Notes under the pieces: generated by a model
Databases searched by the model: none
Seen by the model: the letters and a program-made list of their open reading frames with translations, nothing else
Told to the model about the DNA's origin: nothing
Shown here: positions 25,421 through 33,908 of the stretch, piece after piece
Numbering within the stretch: the stretch's first letter is position 1
Layout: every line of letters starts with the position of its first letter
Assembly: GCA_937906475.1 (NCBI GenBank)
Contig: CALCZA010000126.1
Coordinates: 1-39,285, forward strand
Direction: 5' to 3'
Origin: an uncultured bacterium
GTDB lineage: Bacteria > Planctomycetota > UBA1135 > UBA2386
Length of the DNA stretch: 39,285 nt
Program-made: the position numbers and the translations under genes

Positions 25421-26401
25421 TCACAACTGGATGATTCGTTGCTCGGCGATCGATGCTTCGCAGCCTTCGATGATGCGTTGCGCGTCGTAGGCGTCTTGCA
25501 TGCTCGACAACGGCGGTTGCCCGTTGCGGACACACTTTGTTAGGAAGTGGTGCACTGTGCGCTCGATCGAGAATGGGTAGGCACTGTAGGTGTGTGAGTG
25601 CACATGGGCGCGTTTGTTCTCGACCCAATCGCGGTAGCTGAAGCGTGTCGCGCCATCGGTTCCGATGACCTTGATCAGGCACGTCCACGGATCCCCCGAG
25701 TGGTCGTCGGCGGCAAAGCTGGCGTGTAGGTGCGCGATCGCGCCGTTCTGCATTTGCAGCGTTGCCACGGCGAGGTTCTCATGCTCGACCGAGCCGTCGT
25801 TGACGGTTGCCTTCATCGCCGCCACCGTCTTTGGGGCGCCTGCCAGATAGAGCAGGATGTAGGCGTGGTGCGTCATGATCTGCCGGATGACGCCCGGGTA
25901 GCGCGCGGCGACCGATTCTGGGTGGTGGATGTTGTAGAGCACGTGCACCGACACGAGTTTGCCTAGCTTTTGGCGTTCCAATAGATCGCGGGTGCGCTCG
26001 ATCGACGGTTCGTAGATGTAATTGTGCACCGGCACGCACTGCACCTTGTGCTGCTTTGCTACTTCGCGCATCGAGGCGATTTCCTCGAGGTTGCAGCCGG
26101 CCGGCTTTTCGACCAGCACGTGCTTGCCGTTTTGCATTGCGAGTTCGGCATATTCGCGGTGGGTCTCGAGGTTGGTCAGCACGAAGACTGCGTCAAGCGT
26201 CGGGTCTTGGACCAGTTCTTCGGCCGTCTCATACCAACGGCAGTCGTATTGCTCTGCCTTGCGTTGGCCACGACCGGGGGTGCGATTCCAGACCCCGTGG
26301 AGCCGTGCGCCCGGGCACGACATGATGGCGTCCGCGTGCAGATCTGCGACATCGCCTGCGCCGAGGAAGCCAACCGATATTTCTGTCATGTCTGAAGCCA
26401 T
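25421..26401 (-). CDS. Gfo/Idh/MocA-family oxidoreductase (326 aa)
   Basis: First gene of the four-gene operon. The Rossmann start is VGFLGAGDVADLHADAI, and the conserved EKP motif is VEKPAGCNL, with TNLETHREYAELAMQNGKHV before it. The C-terminal domain has VHVLYNIHHPESVA and IMTHHAYILLYLAG, with His residues in the catalytic region. An ATG at 26389 is an alternative start four codons in. It is divergent from the giant glycan protein, 97 bp apart, so the two may share control. Two Gfo/Idh enzymes, an SDR and an isomerase in one operon suggest a pathway through keto-sugar intermediates. Substrate unknown. Confidence 0.9.
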   Translation of the reverse strand: MASDMTEISVGFLGAGDVADLHADAIMSCPGARLHGVWNRTPGRGQRKAEQYDCRWYETAEELVQDPTLDAVFVLTNLETHREYAELAMQNGKHVLVEKPAGCNLEEIASMREVAKQHKVQCVPVHNYIYEPSIERTRDLLERQKLGKLVSVHVLYNIHHPESVAARYPGVIRQIMTHHAYILLYLAGAPKTVAAMKATVNDGSVEHENLAVATLQMQNGAIAHLHASFAADDHSGDPWTCLIKVIGTDGATRFSYRDWVENKRAHVHSHTYSAYPFSIERTVHHFLTKCVRNGQPPLSSMQDAYDAQRIIEGCEASIAEQRIIQL

Positions 26402-26498
26402 GCGTATCGCGCCCGCCGTGCTTCATGCAACCATGCATTCGGCACTGACTTGGCTCGGCATGGTAGGTCGAGCGGGGCTCTCGGGCTACGCTCTTCGT
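26402..26498. promoter_or_regulatory. 97-bp divergent promoter region
   Basis: It lies between the starts of the Gfo/Idh operon (minus) and the giant glycan protein (plus), so it must drive both. It contains a short direct repeat, CATGCAAC / CATGCATT, at 26424-26439. No clear -35/-10 pair or Shine-Dalgarno is visible. The compact divergent layout favours co-regulation. Confidence 0.45.
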
Positions 26499-29400
26499 AT
26501 GCGAAGTCTGATTGTCGCGTTGGCGATATTGGTGGTTGCCTTGGTTGGGTCCGAGCGGTTGGCGGCGCAAACGCCGCCGCACGTCGTATTCCTGGTGGGA
26601 GAGGGCGAATACGGCTCTGGCGAAACCATGCCGAAGTTCGCCAAGCGCCTCGAAGATGAATTGAATCTGCGTGTCACCTACTTGCAAAGCGAGGGCAACC
26701 AGCTGCCGTCACTCGAATCGCTCGACTCGGCGGATTTGTTGGTGATGTTCTTGCGCTTCCGGACGGCCACTGAAGACCAGTTCGCGCGCCTGAAGAAGTG
26801 GTTCGACGATGGCAAGCCGTGCGTCGCCTTGCGCACCACGAGCCACGCGTTCGTCGCCGACAAGGGGTGGTTTCCACCGTTCTTTGGGGGCCACTACAAG
26901 TCGCATGCGCCGAACGGCGAGGGCACCCTCAGCGTGGTGCCGCCGTGGGCGGACGGCCATGCACTTGTCAATGGCGTCGATCTGGCTGTCGAGATGGGGC
27001 ACGGCGGAACCTACAATGCGCAACCGTTGGCTGACAGTGCCAGTGTTGTGCTGTTGGGGCGCACCGGTCGTCTGCCCACAGAACCGATTGCTTGGACGAA
27101 CCGCTACCGCAAGGAGTCGCGCATCTTCTACACGTCGCTGGGCAGCCGTGAGAACTTCGAGCGGCCAGGCTTCCAGACGTTGCTGGGCAACGCCGTTCTG
27201 TGGGGGCTTCAGCGTGAGGTTCCAGAGCAGGGCGCGTTCGGCACTGGCCAAGCGCTGTTTCGGCTGCATAAAGCCGAACCCCAGAAGCCGCCGGCATTGC
27301 AGGCGCCGGCGGATGCGACGGTGTTGTTCGATGGTTCGGATCTGAGCCAATGGCGGCATTGGGATCCAAGCGTCGAACCGCGCGCGATTGGCATTGACCA
27401 GCGTGCCGATTCGAGCAGCGGTGGTGCCAAGCACGAGGCTGCGCGTTGGTTGACGGATGGGCGCGCCCTGGTTGCGCGTCCCGGCTTTGGTGACTTGGTG
27501 ACGGCGCAGTCATTTAGCAATTTTCACCTGCACGTCGATGTCGCCGTCCCGTTCGTGCCCGGGCCGCCGCACTCGCCGTGGGTTCCAGATGCGTTCCGTG
27601 GCCGCAGTGGCATCTACCTCGCGGGTCGCTACGAGATTGAAATCGCGGACTCCTTCGAGCGGGCGCCGAGTAAAACGTCGATGGGCGCGATCAACGGCCA
27701 GAAGGCGCCGGATCAGAATGCTTCGCGTGGCTTAGGCGATTGGCAGTCGCTCGACATCTACTACCGCCACCAGCAGGACGAGCAACCGGTGGTCAGTGCC
27801 TGGCTCAACGGCAAGCAGATCCACGACGCGGTGACGTTGCGCGAACGCACGGTCTACGGCTTCCAGAGGCAGGAACCGGGTGCGCGTTCGGTTGCCTCGG
27901 GTGGCGGCGTGCGCATGGCACGTTCGGCCGGCGAGTCGTTTGCGTTCGGTTCGGGCGAGTTCACAATTGCCGCACGGTTCCGAACCAAGGGCAACGGCAC
28001 GCTTGCGTCGAAGTGTCCACCGTCGGGCAAGTGGCGGCCGGACAGCAAGGCGTTGTTCTTGCGTGATGGTCGGTTGGTCTACGACATCGGTTGGGTCGGC
28101 GAGATGCAAAGCTCGCGTCGCTACAACGACGGCAAGTGGCATCGTGTGTTGTTGACGCACCGCAATGGGGCGGCCCGCATGTATGTCGATGGCGCGCTGG
28201 TTTGCGATAAGGATGATTTCACCGCCAGGGATCGCTCGGAGGATGTTTTTAAGATCGGTGCGGCCGCTGACGACTTCGCTGGCAGCTACAGCGGCGACAT
28301 TTCTGATGTGACGGTTTTCGAACACAACGTGCCCGACGGCAAGGCGCAGCAGTGGACGCGTGGCGAGGTGGTCAACATGGGCGAGCATGCGTTGCAGTGG
28401 CAGCCCAAGAAGCAGGACGTTCAGCTAAACCAGCCCGAGCCGAAACAGTCCTCTGTGCGCGGCCCAATTCGGCTGCAGGCCGATAGCTCGCAAGTTCGCT
28501 TTGCGAACATCTGGGTGCGTGCGCTTAGTGACGTGGACCATCGTGGTCTCGCGCTGCAGGACCCGGCCAGTGTTGCGCGTGGTGCGCATGTGTGGTCGGC
28601 GCTATGCCACAGTTGCCATGCGCAGCCAGCGACGCAGTTCGCGGGCGGCTTGAAGAACGGTTCCGATCCACGTTCGATCTTCGCGACGCTGGCGACAGGG
28701 GTTGCTCACCAACAACCGATGGCTGGGATCCCGGCGCCGGCGCGCTACGACGCGATCCATTACCTGCGGCAGCAGTTGTCCTTGCCCGCAGTCAATGCCG
28801 ACTACGTGGCGGCGCTGCCAGCAGGTATGCCGGCTGCCAAGTCGTCGGGGCCGATGCCCGACGCGGACTGGCCAGGCTATCGTCGCATGGACTACGGCAA
28901 CGCACTGCATTGGACCTACGAAGTCCAAAAGCAGAACATCGTGCAGAAGGGCATCGCGGTGCGCGTCGACGATGGCCCGGGTGGCGTTTCGCGCGGTCGC
29001 GCTTTTGTTGTCTACGACGAAGATACGATGCGCCTAGCTGCCGCGTGGACTGGCAACGGCTTCATTGATTGGAAGGGTGTCGCCTTCGATGGCTCGCACA
29101 ACTCGCATGCACATGTTCGCGGCAAATTGTTGTTTGCTGCGCCCAACGAGCCGGGCTGGGCCAATCCGGCGACGGGGTCTTGGGCCGACGAGCGCATCGT
29201 TGGCCGCGACGGCAAACGCTATGGGCCGTTGCCGAAGTCGTGGGTGCGGTTCCTTGGTCGCCAGCAACTTGGTGAGGATTCGATCCTCGAATATTCGGTT
29301 GGCACCGTCACCGTGCGGGAGATGCCCGGTCTCGAATCGGTCTACGGCACGGAGATTGTGACGCGTCGACTAGAAGTTGAGGCGTCGGACCAGGAACTGT

Positions 29401-31007
29401 TGGTGCGGCTTGCGCCGAAGTCGGATGACCTGCGCGTCAGCTTGTTGTCACGCAATCGATCTGGCTTGGTGATGGCGATCGATGGTTGGTGGGTGATGCG
29501 CATTCCTCAGAGCAAGGTTGTCGGTCACTACATGCTGCGCCTCAGCAGCGGTGACCAGCGCATCCTCGAACTCGCGAACTCGCTGCATGGCGTGCCTGAC
29601 ATGCCAACTCGCGTAGCGACCAGCGCGGCGCAGTGGACCGAGACCTGCACGACCACGGCGCGGGCCGGCGAAGCGTCGTCTGGTTATGCGGTCGACGAGT
29701 TGCCGGTTCCCGATCTTGCGGCCAATCCGTTCCACAGTTGGATGCGGCTAGGTGGCTTCGATTTCTTCGCCGACGGCAAGCGCGCGGCGGTTTGCACGTG
29801 GAGTGGTGATGTGTGGATCGTGTCTGGCTTGCAGGATGAACTAGGCGAACTCTCTTGGCGACGCATTGGCGCCGGTCTGTTCCAGCCGTTGGGCGTGCGC
29901 ATCCTCGACGACGTTATCTACGTCGGTTGTCGCGATCAGATCTGCGTGCTCGAAGATCACAACGGCGATGGCGAGACCGACTACTACCGGTGCTTCAACA
30001 ACGACCATCAGGTCACGGAGCACTTCCATGAGTTCGCGATGGGGCTACAGAGCGACAAGGATCGCAACTTCTACTACGCGAAGTCCGCGCGCCACGCGTT
30101 GACGGCGTTGGTGCCGCATCACGGCACGTTATTGAAGGTGTCGAGCGACGGCCAGACCACCGAGATCCTGGCCAACGGCTTCCGTGCCGCCAACGGTGTC
30201 TGCGTCAACGACGACGGTTCGTTCTACGTCACCGATCAAGAAGGTCACTGGACGCCGAAGAACCGGATCAACCGCGTCGTCCCGGGTGGCTTCTACGGCA
30301 ACATGTTTGGTTACCACGAGCGAGCCAGCAACAAGGACGAGGATATGGAGCAGCCGCTGTGTTGGCTGACCAACGCGTTCGATCGCTCGCCAGCCGAACT
30401 GGTGCGTGTGGTTGGCTCGAAGTGGGGGCTGCCCCAGGGTTCGTTGTTGCAGTTGTCATACGGCATGGGGCGCGCCTACTTGGTGCTCGAAGACCAAGTC
30501 GACGGCGTGCACCAAGGCGGCATGGTCGCGCTACCGATTGCGCAGTTCGCGACCGGCGTTATGCGCGGCCGGTTCCATGAAGCTAGTGGTCAGCTTTATT
30601 GCTGTGGCCTGTATGGCTGGTCGGGGGCGCGAACGCGGCCAGGTGGCCTGTATCGGGTGCGCTACGTTGGCGGTGCCACGTTGATGCCAACCGCGATGAA
30701 GGTGGTTACCGGCGGCTTACAATTGACCTTCGGTGCCGAACTAGATCCAGAGCTGGCGGCGGACCTCGATAGCTACAGCATCAAGACGTGGTCTCTACGC
30801 CGCACCAAGAATTACGGCAGCAAGCACTACGACGAGAAGGCGTTGCAGGTTAGCAAGGCGGAGCTGTCTACTGATCGAAAGACGGTGCGGTTGCATCTTC
30901 CTGATCTGGTGCCAACGATGTGCATTGAGATTGCTTGCGATCTCGAAACGACGGCTGGCGAAGTGCTGCGTGCCAAGATTCACGGCACGGTGCACAAGGT
31001 CCGGTAG
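26499..31007 (+). CDS. Giant exported multidomain protein: ThuA, DUF1080 with nested LamG, cytochrome c, DUF6797-like, dehydrogenase-like propeller
   Basis: 1502 residues from ATG 26499, chosen for its signal peptide (MRSLIVALAILVVALVGS ... LAAQ); the frame is open upstream to 26022 but that part overlaps the divergent gene. Domains in order: ThuA-like (about 26-237; VVFLVGEGEYG, GHGGTYNAQ); DUF1080, the 3-keto-disaccharide hydrolase family (about 270-455; TVLFDGSDLSQW, GIYLAGRYEIEI), closing at about 654-677 (GPIRLQADSSQVRFANIW); a LamG/concanavalin-like domain in between (about 470-612); a c-type heme site CHSCH (Cys703, Cys706, His707); a DUF6797-like region (about 788-1075); and a beta-propeller like the soluble sugar dehydrogenases (about 1077-1400; GVRILDDVIYVGCRDQ, LEDHNGDGETDYY). 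It probably oxidises and hydrolyses glycosides in the periplasm. Followed after 15 nt by the esterase gene. Confidence 0.9.
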   Translation: MRSLIVALAILVVALVGSERLAAQTPPHVVFLVGEGEYGSGETMPKFAKRLEDELNLRVTYLQSEGNQLPSLESLDSADLLVMFLRFRTATEDQFARLKKWFDDGKPCVALRTTSHAFVADKGWFPPFFGGHYKSHAPNGEGTLSVVPPWADGHALVNGVDLAVEMGHGGTYNAQPLADSASVVLLGRTGRLPTEPIAWTNRYRKESRIFYTSLGSRENFERPGFQTLLGNAVLWGLQREVPEQGAFGTGQALFRLHKAEPQKPPALQAPADATVLFDGSDLSQWRHWDPSVEPRAIGIDQRADSSSGGAKHEAARWLTDGRALVARPGFGDLVTAQSFSNFHLHVDVAVPFVPGPPHSPWVPDAFRGRSGIYLAGRYEIEIADSFERAPSKTSMGAINGQKAPDQNASRGLGDWQSLDIYYRHQQDEQPVVSAWLNGKQIHDAVTLRERTVYGFQRQEPGARSVASGGGVRMARSAGESFAFGSGEFTIAARFRTKGNGTLASKCPPSGKWRPDSKALFLRDGRLVYDIGWVGEMQSSRRYNDGKWHRVLLTHRNGAARMYVDGALVCDKDDFTARDRSEDVFKIGAAADDFAGSYSGDISDVTVFEHNVPDGKAQQWTRGEVVNMGEHALQWQPKKQDVQLNQPEPKQSSVRGPIRLQADSSQVRFANIWVRALSDVDHRGLALQDPASVARGAHVWSALCHSCHAQPATQFAGGLKNGSDPRSIFATLATGVAHQQPMAGIPAPARYDAIHYLRQQLSLPAVNADYVAALPAGMPAAKSSGPMPDADWPGYRRMDYGNALHWTYEVQKQNIVQKGIAVRVDDGPGGVSRGRAFVVYDEDTMRLAAAWTGNGFIDWKGVAFDGSHNSHAHVRGKLLFAAPNEPGWANPATGSWADERIVGRDGKRYGPLPKSWVRFLGRQQLGEDSILEYSVGTVTVREMPGLESVYGTEIVTRRLEVEASDQELLVRLAPKSDDLRVSLLSRNRSGLVMAIDGWWVMRIPQSKVVGHYMLRLSSGDQRILELANSLHGVPDMPTRVATSAAQWTETCTTTARAGEASSGYAVDELPVPDLAANPFHSWMRLGGFDFFADGKRAAVCTWSGDVWIVSGLQDELGELSWRRIGAGLFQPLGVRILDDVIYVGCRDQICVLEDHNGDGETDYYRCFNNDHQVTEHFHEFAMGLQSDKDRNFYYAKSARHALTALVPHHGTLLKVSSDGQTTEILANGFRAANGVCVNDDGSFYVTDQEGHWTPKNRINRVVPGGFYGNMFGYHERASNKDEDMEQPLCWLTNAFDRSPAELVRVVGSKWGLPQGSLLQLSYGMGRAYLVLEDQVDGVHQGGMVALPIAQFATGVMRGRFHEASGQLYCCGLYGWSGARTRPGGLYRVRYVGGATLMPTAMKVVTGGLQLTFGAELDPELAADLDSYSIKTWSLRRTKNYGSKHYDEKALQVSKAELSTDRKTVRLHLPDLVPTMCIEIACDLETTAGEVLRAKIHGTVHKVR

Positions 31008-31016
31008 GTGCGAAGG

Positions 31017-31021
31017 AACAA
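31017..31021 (+). promoter_or_regulatory. Shine-Dalgarno-like site deciding the esterase start
   Basis: The leader GAAGGAACAAT precedes the ATG at 31023. This purine-rich stretch is one of the few plausible ribosome-binding sites in the window. It favours that ATG over the GTG at 31008, which directly abuts the upstream stop. Confidence 0.5.
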
Positions 31022-31022
31022 T

Positions 31023-32678
31023 ATGATGATGACGACTCGCTGGTTGCTGCAGTGTCTGCTCGTGCTGTCTGGGGTTCTGGTGCCGTTGTCGGCTCAGGAC
31101 GAAGACGACAAGACGGTGCGAGTGTTCATTTTCGCCGGCCAATCGAACATGGTTGGCTCCGATTCCAAAGTGAAGGACATCGCGCGGTTTCCGCCGTTCG
31201 TAGGCGTGGGCGAACCACAAGCCAAGGTGCGCTACTCATACTGCATCGGCCGCGAGGACAAGAAGCGTTCCGAAGGTTGGACGGAGTTGCAGCCGGTCAA
31301 CAACACCGTCGGCCCGGAGTTGAGCTTCGCGCGCGATGTCACCAACGCGATCAAGGCACCGATTGCCATCATCAAGATCGCGGCCGGTGGCACGACCATT
31401 GGTGCCGACTGGAATCCTGATGAGCCGAGCGGCTTCAAGCTCTACCCGATCGCGCTCGAGACGGTGCGTACCTCGCTTGCGGCGCTCGACAAGAAGCGCA
31501 TTCGTTGGCGCCTCGAAGGCTTCATGTGGCATCAGGGCGAGAACGATATGTTCAACGATGAGTACCGTCAGAACTACGGTGCCAACCTGAAGAACTTCAT
31601 CGCGAGTTGGCGTCGTGACCTGAAGGTGCCGAAGTTGCCGTTCTACATCGGCGAGTTGTGCACGAAGACGGTGTGGGGCATGGATCTGCGGCCGCGCATG
31701 TATGAGATTAGCGTCGGCCAGCGCGCCGTGACGGAGACGGATCCGCTAGCGCAATTCGTCGCGACGTCGCACGTTGGCGTCGAGGTCGGTGGTGGCGCGG
31801 GCTTGCACTATCACTACGGCACGCTTGGCCAATTAGAGCATGGGGTCAACTACGCCGACGCCTACTTGCGATCGATTGGCAAACTGCCGGAGTCGCCGCG
31901 GCCGCTAAAGAAGTGGCCCTATAAGCGAGGCCGCAAGATTGACCTCTATGTGCTCGCCGGTCATCGCAACATGGAGGGTGAGCGCGCCTTCGTGCAGGAA
32001 TTGAGCACGCTGAAGGGCAAACGCCCGATGCTCAAGGATAAGCAGGGCATTGCCTATCGCTACAATGTTGGCGGCGCGGCGAAGCAGTCGGCCGACTGGG
32101 AACCGTTAGGTCCCGCGGGCCTCTATGACACGTTCGGCCCGGAGGTGAGCTTCGGGCATGCGCTGCAGAAGGCCGGCCACAAGGACTTTGCGATCGCGAA
32201 GTTTACGCATAGCGGGTCGCAGATTATCGACTGGACCGAGGCCGGCAGTGTCGCGAAGTCGCGCAACCTGTATCCGAAGTTCTTGGCCTTCGTGAAGGAG
32301 TCGGTGGCGTCGCTCAAGAAGAAGGGTCATCGCGTCAACCTCAAGGGTATCTACTACCACGTTGGTGAGAATGACATGTCGTGGCATCCGTTCCGCAAGG
32401 GCGCACCGGAGCGTCTGGCCTCGGTCATCGAGCAACTGCGACAGGATTTGAAAATGCCGAAGTTGGCTTGGGTGGTCAGCCAACAGAAGCCGACTGATCA
32501 CGACGGCCTGGCCAAGGTCGATGTTGTCGCCGAAATTGAAGAGCTACTCAAAGCCGACCAGCACGCGATCCACGTCAAGGCTTTTGACTTGCCTGCGCAG
32601 GAGAAGCAACTGGTGCTTGATACGGCGGGTGTCGTTGCGCTCGGTGAACTGTTGGCGGAAGTGGCGGCCCGCAAGTAG
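31023..32678 (+). CDS. Secreted tandem SASA/SGNH esterase, second domain lacking the nucleophile
   Basis: 551 residues with signal peptide (WLLQCLLVLSGVLVPLSAQ). Two carbohydrate-esterase (SASA, sialate O-acetylesterase-like) domains lie in tandem. Domain 1 has FIFAGQSNMVG with nucleophile Ser41, IAAGGTTIG, and FMWHQGENDM. Domain 2 (from about residue 305) has YVLAGHRNMEG, where Gln-Ser is replaced by His-Arg (Arg315), yet still keeps YYHVGENDM. Domain 1 therefore looks like an active acetylesterase, and domain 2 a pseudo-enzyme or binding module. It follows the giant protein by 15 nt and should be co-transcribed. It would remove acyl groups from a glycan before sulfatases and lyases act; this is inferred from context. 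Confidence 0.88.
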   Translation: MMMTTRWLLQCLLVLSGVLVPLSAQDEDDKTVRVFIFAGQSNMVGSDSKVKDIARFPPFVGVGEPQAKVRYSYCIGREDKKRSEGWTELQPVNNTVGPELSFARDVTNAIKAPIAIIKIAAGGTTIGADWNPDEPSGFKLYPIALETVRTSLAALDKKRIRWRLEGFMWHQGENDMFNDEYRQNYGANLKNFIASWRRDLKVPKLPFYIGELCTKTVWGMDLRPRMYEISVGQRAVTETDPLAQFVATSHVGVEVGGGAGLHYHYGTLGQLEHGVNYADAYLRSIGKLPESPRPLKKWPYKRGRKIDLYVLAGHRNMEGERAFVQELSTLKGKRPMLKDKQGIAYRYNVGGAAKQSADWEPLGPAGLYDTFGPEVSFGHALQKAGHKDFAIAKFTHSGSQIIDWTEAGSVAKSRNLYPKFLAFVKESVASLKKKGHRVNLKGIYYHVGENDMSWHPFRKGAPERLASVIEQLRQDLKMPKLAWVVSQQKPTDHDGLAKVDVVAEIEELLKADQHAIHVKAFDLPAQEKQLVLDTAGVVALGELLAEVAARK

Positions 32679-32699
32679 CCACACGACCGGTGAGTGTGG
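32679..32699. terminator. Weak stem-loop after the esterase gene
   Basis: CCACAC (32679-32684) pairs with GTGTGG (32694-32699) across a 9-nt loop, directly after the esterase stop. No T-tract follows and the stem is short. Confidence 0.3.
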
Positions 32700-32709
32700 T
32701 CCTCGGCGT

Positions 32710-32733
32710 CGCCATGCCTGACGCCATGCCTGA
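32710..32733 (+). repeat. Perfect 12-bp tandem duplication
   Basis: CGCCATGCCTGA occurs twice in immediate succession (32710-32721, 32722-32733) in the spacer between two convergent genes. Probably a replication-slippage duplication. Confidence 0.85.
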
Positions 32734-32776
32734 CTAAGCGGCACGCCGCAATGGGTTGGTCGCTGCGCTTGCTGGC

Positions 32777-33877
32777 CTACTTTGGCCACGCGAACGTGTA
32801 TTCGTGCCGTTCGATCTGTTCTTCCGGTTTGTCGGAGCCAGTCTTTTTGAGCGTGGTCCGCATTTCGAATCGCGCCCACGCTGGTTGCAGCGTGTCGATT
32901 CGCGTGATGACTTCGAGGTGGCGGACCATCGTCGCATTCTCAAGCTGGTCGCGCATTTCTTGAACCGACTGCTTGTCGTTGACCTTGGCGAACAAGGCCA
33001 CCATGGCGTCCACGGCTTCTTGGCCATTGACGATTGCGCGTAGGCTCAAGCGCACGTGGCCTGGGTGATCCGGTGCCCCACCGTGGTGGGTGCGTCGCAG
33101 GACGCACGGCACCTTCACCCCGAACGCATCCGCCTCGCTCATCTGCTCGACGGTCTTGCCGGCCGCGACGTCCCAGCCGATCCACTCACCGACCCAACTG
33201 TTCCAATACTTCGACAGCGTGCCCTGCATCAGTTCGTTGAACTCTGGGCGACGGAACTGGGCGCGGATGCGTGTGACTTGTTCATCTGAGTCGCCCATGC
33301 GCTTTGTTAGCAGCGGCATGATGCGATCCAACATCTCTTCGATGTCGATGGTCTCCAGGTAGCGACCGGACTGATGGATGCGGTAGTCCGGGATGACGGC
33401 GGCCATGGCTTCTGCGCTTGCTACCAGCTTCTGCATGCGCTCGGTCTTTGCGTTTTGGCCCTCGATCTCGAGGAACTCGTAGTCCTCGTGCCGCACGCGC
33501 ATGCTTTTGCCGTCTTCGTGTCGGAAAAAATTCATCGTGTAGCGCGACTTGGCGGTGCGCTGCTTCTTGGTCGTGGTGTCGATGATCACGACGCTGCCTG
33601 GCACGGGCCACGCAAATGTTGATAGCACGGTCGCTGCGTCTTGTGGCAACGGCGCGCTGCGCCCGGATGCCTTGGTCGCCTTGAGCTTCGTCTGCCGCTC
33701 ACGAACGATATCTGGATGCTGGTCATTGGGAGTCGTGATGCGACTCTCTGAATGGTCGCAACTGACATCGCCGTAGCCGAGATCGCCAGCGAGGATCTGT
33801 GTGATCTTCGGTTGCTGCGTGCGTGGCACGCTTGCGAAGACCAGGCCAACAGCAAGAGTTGCGAGTGCGGCGCGCAT
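32777..33877 (-). CDS. Secreted protein of unknown function headed by a collapsed sulfatase
   Basis: 366 residues. After a signal peptide (MRAALATLAVGLVFASVP), residues 24-51 read like the beginning of an arylsulfatase: ITQILAGDLGYGDVSC then SESRITTPN. The usual metal-binding Asp pair is reduced to Gly-Asp. Residues about 52-77, QHPDIVRERQTKLKATKASG then RSAP, read like the end of the same sulfatase subfamily. The whole catalytic core, including the C-x-P-x-R site, is missing. From about residue 80 an unrelated, unrecognised domain follows (STFAWPVPGSVVIIDTTTKK ... KYWNSWVGEWIGWDVAAGK ... RHEYTFAWPK), beginning and ending with FAWP. That part may have been an independent lipoprotein or exported protein. 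Convergent with the esterase and divergent from a sulfatase gene. Confidence 0.7.
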   Translation of the reverse strand: MRAALATLAVGLVFASVPRTQQPKITQILAGDLGYGDVSCDHSESRITTPNDQHPDIVRERQTKLKATKASGRSAPLPQDAATVLSTFAWPVPGSVVIIDTTTKKQRTAKSRYTMNFFRHEDGKSMRVRHEDYEFLEIEGQNAKTERMQKLVASAEAMAAVIPDYRIHQSGRYLETIDIEEMLDRIMPLLTKRMGDSDEQVTRIRAQFRRPEFNELMQGTLSKYWNSWVGEWIGWDVAAGKTVEQMSEADAFGVKVPCVLRRTHHGGAPDHPGHVRLSLRAIVNGQEAVDAMVALFAKVNDKQSVQEMRDQLENATMVRHLEVITRIDTLQPAWARFEMRTTLKKTGSDKPEEQIERHEYTFAWPK

Positions 33878-33908
33878 GCGAACATAGTAAGCACTCAGCG
33901 CGTTGCCG

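Noticed and set aside
26022..26498. Upstream in-frame extension of the giant protein gene
   Set aside because: It lies antisense over the Gfo/Idh gene and has no protein-like features; the ATG at 26499 starts a clear signal peptide.
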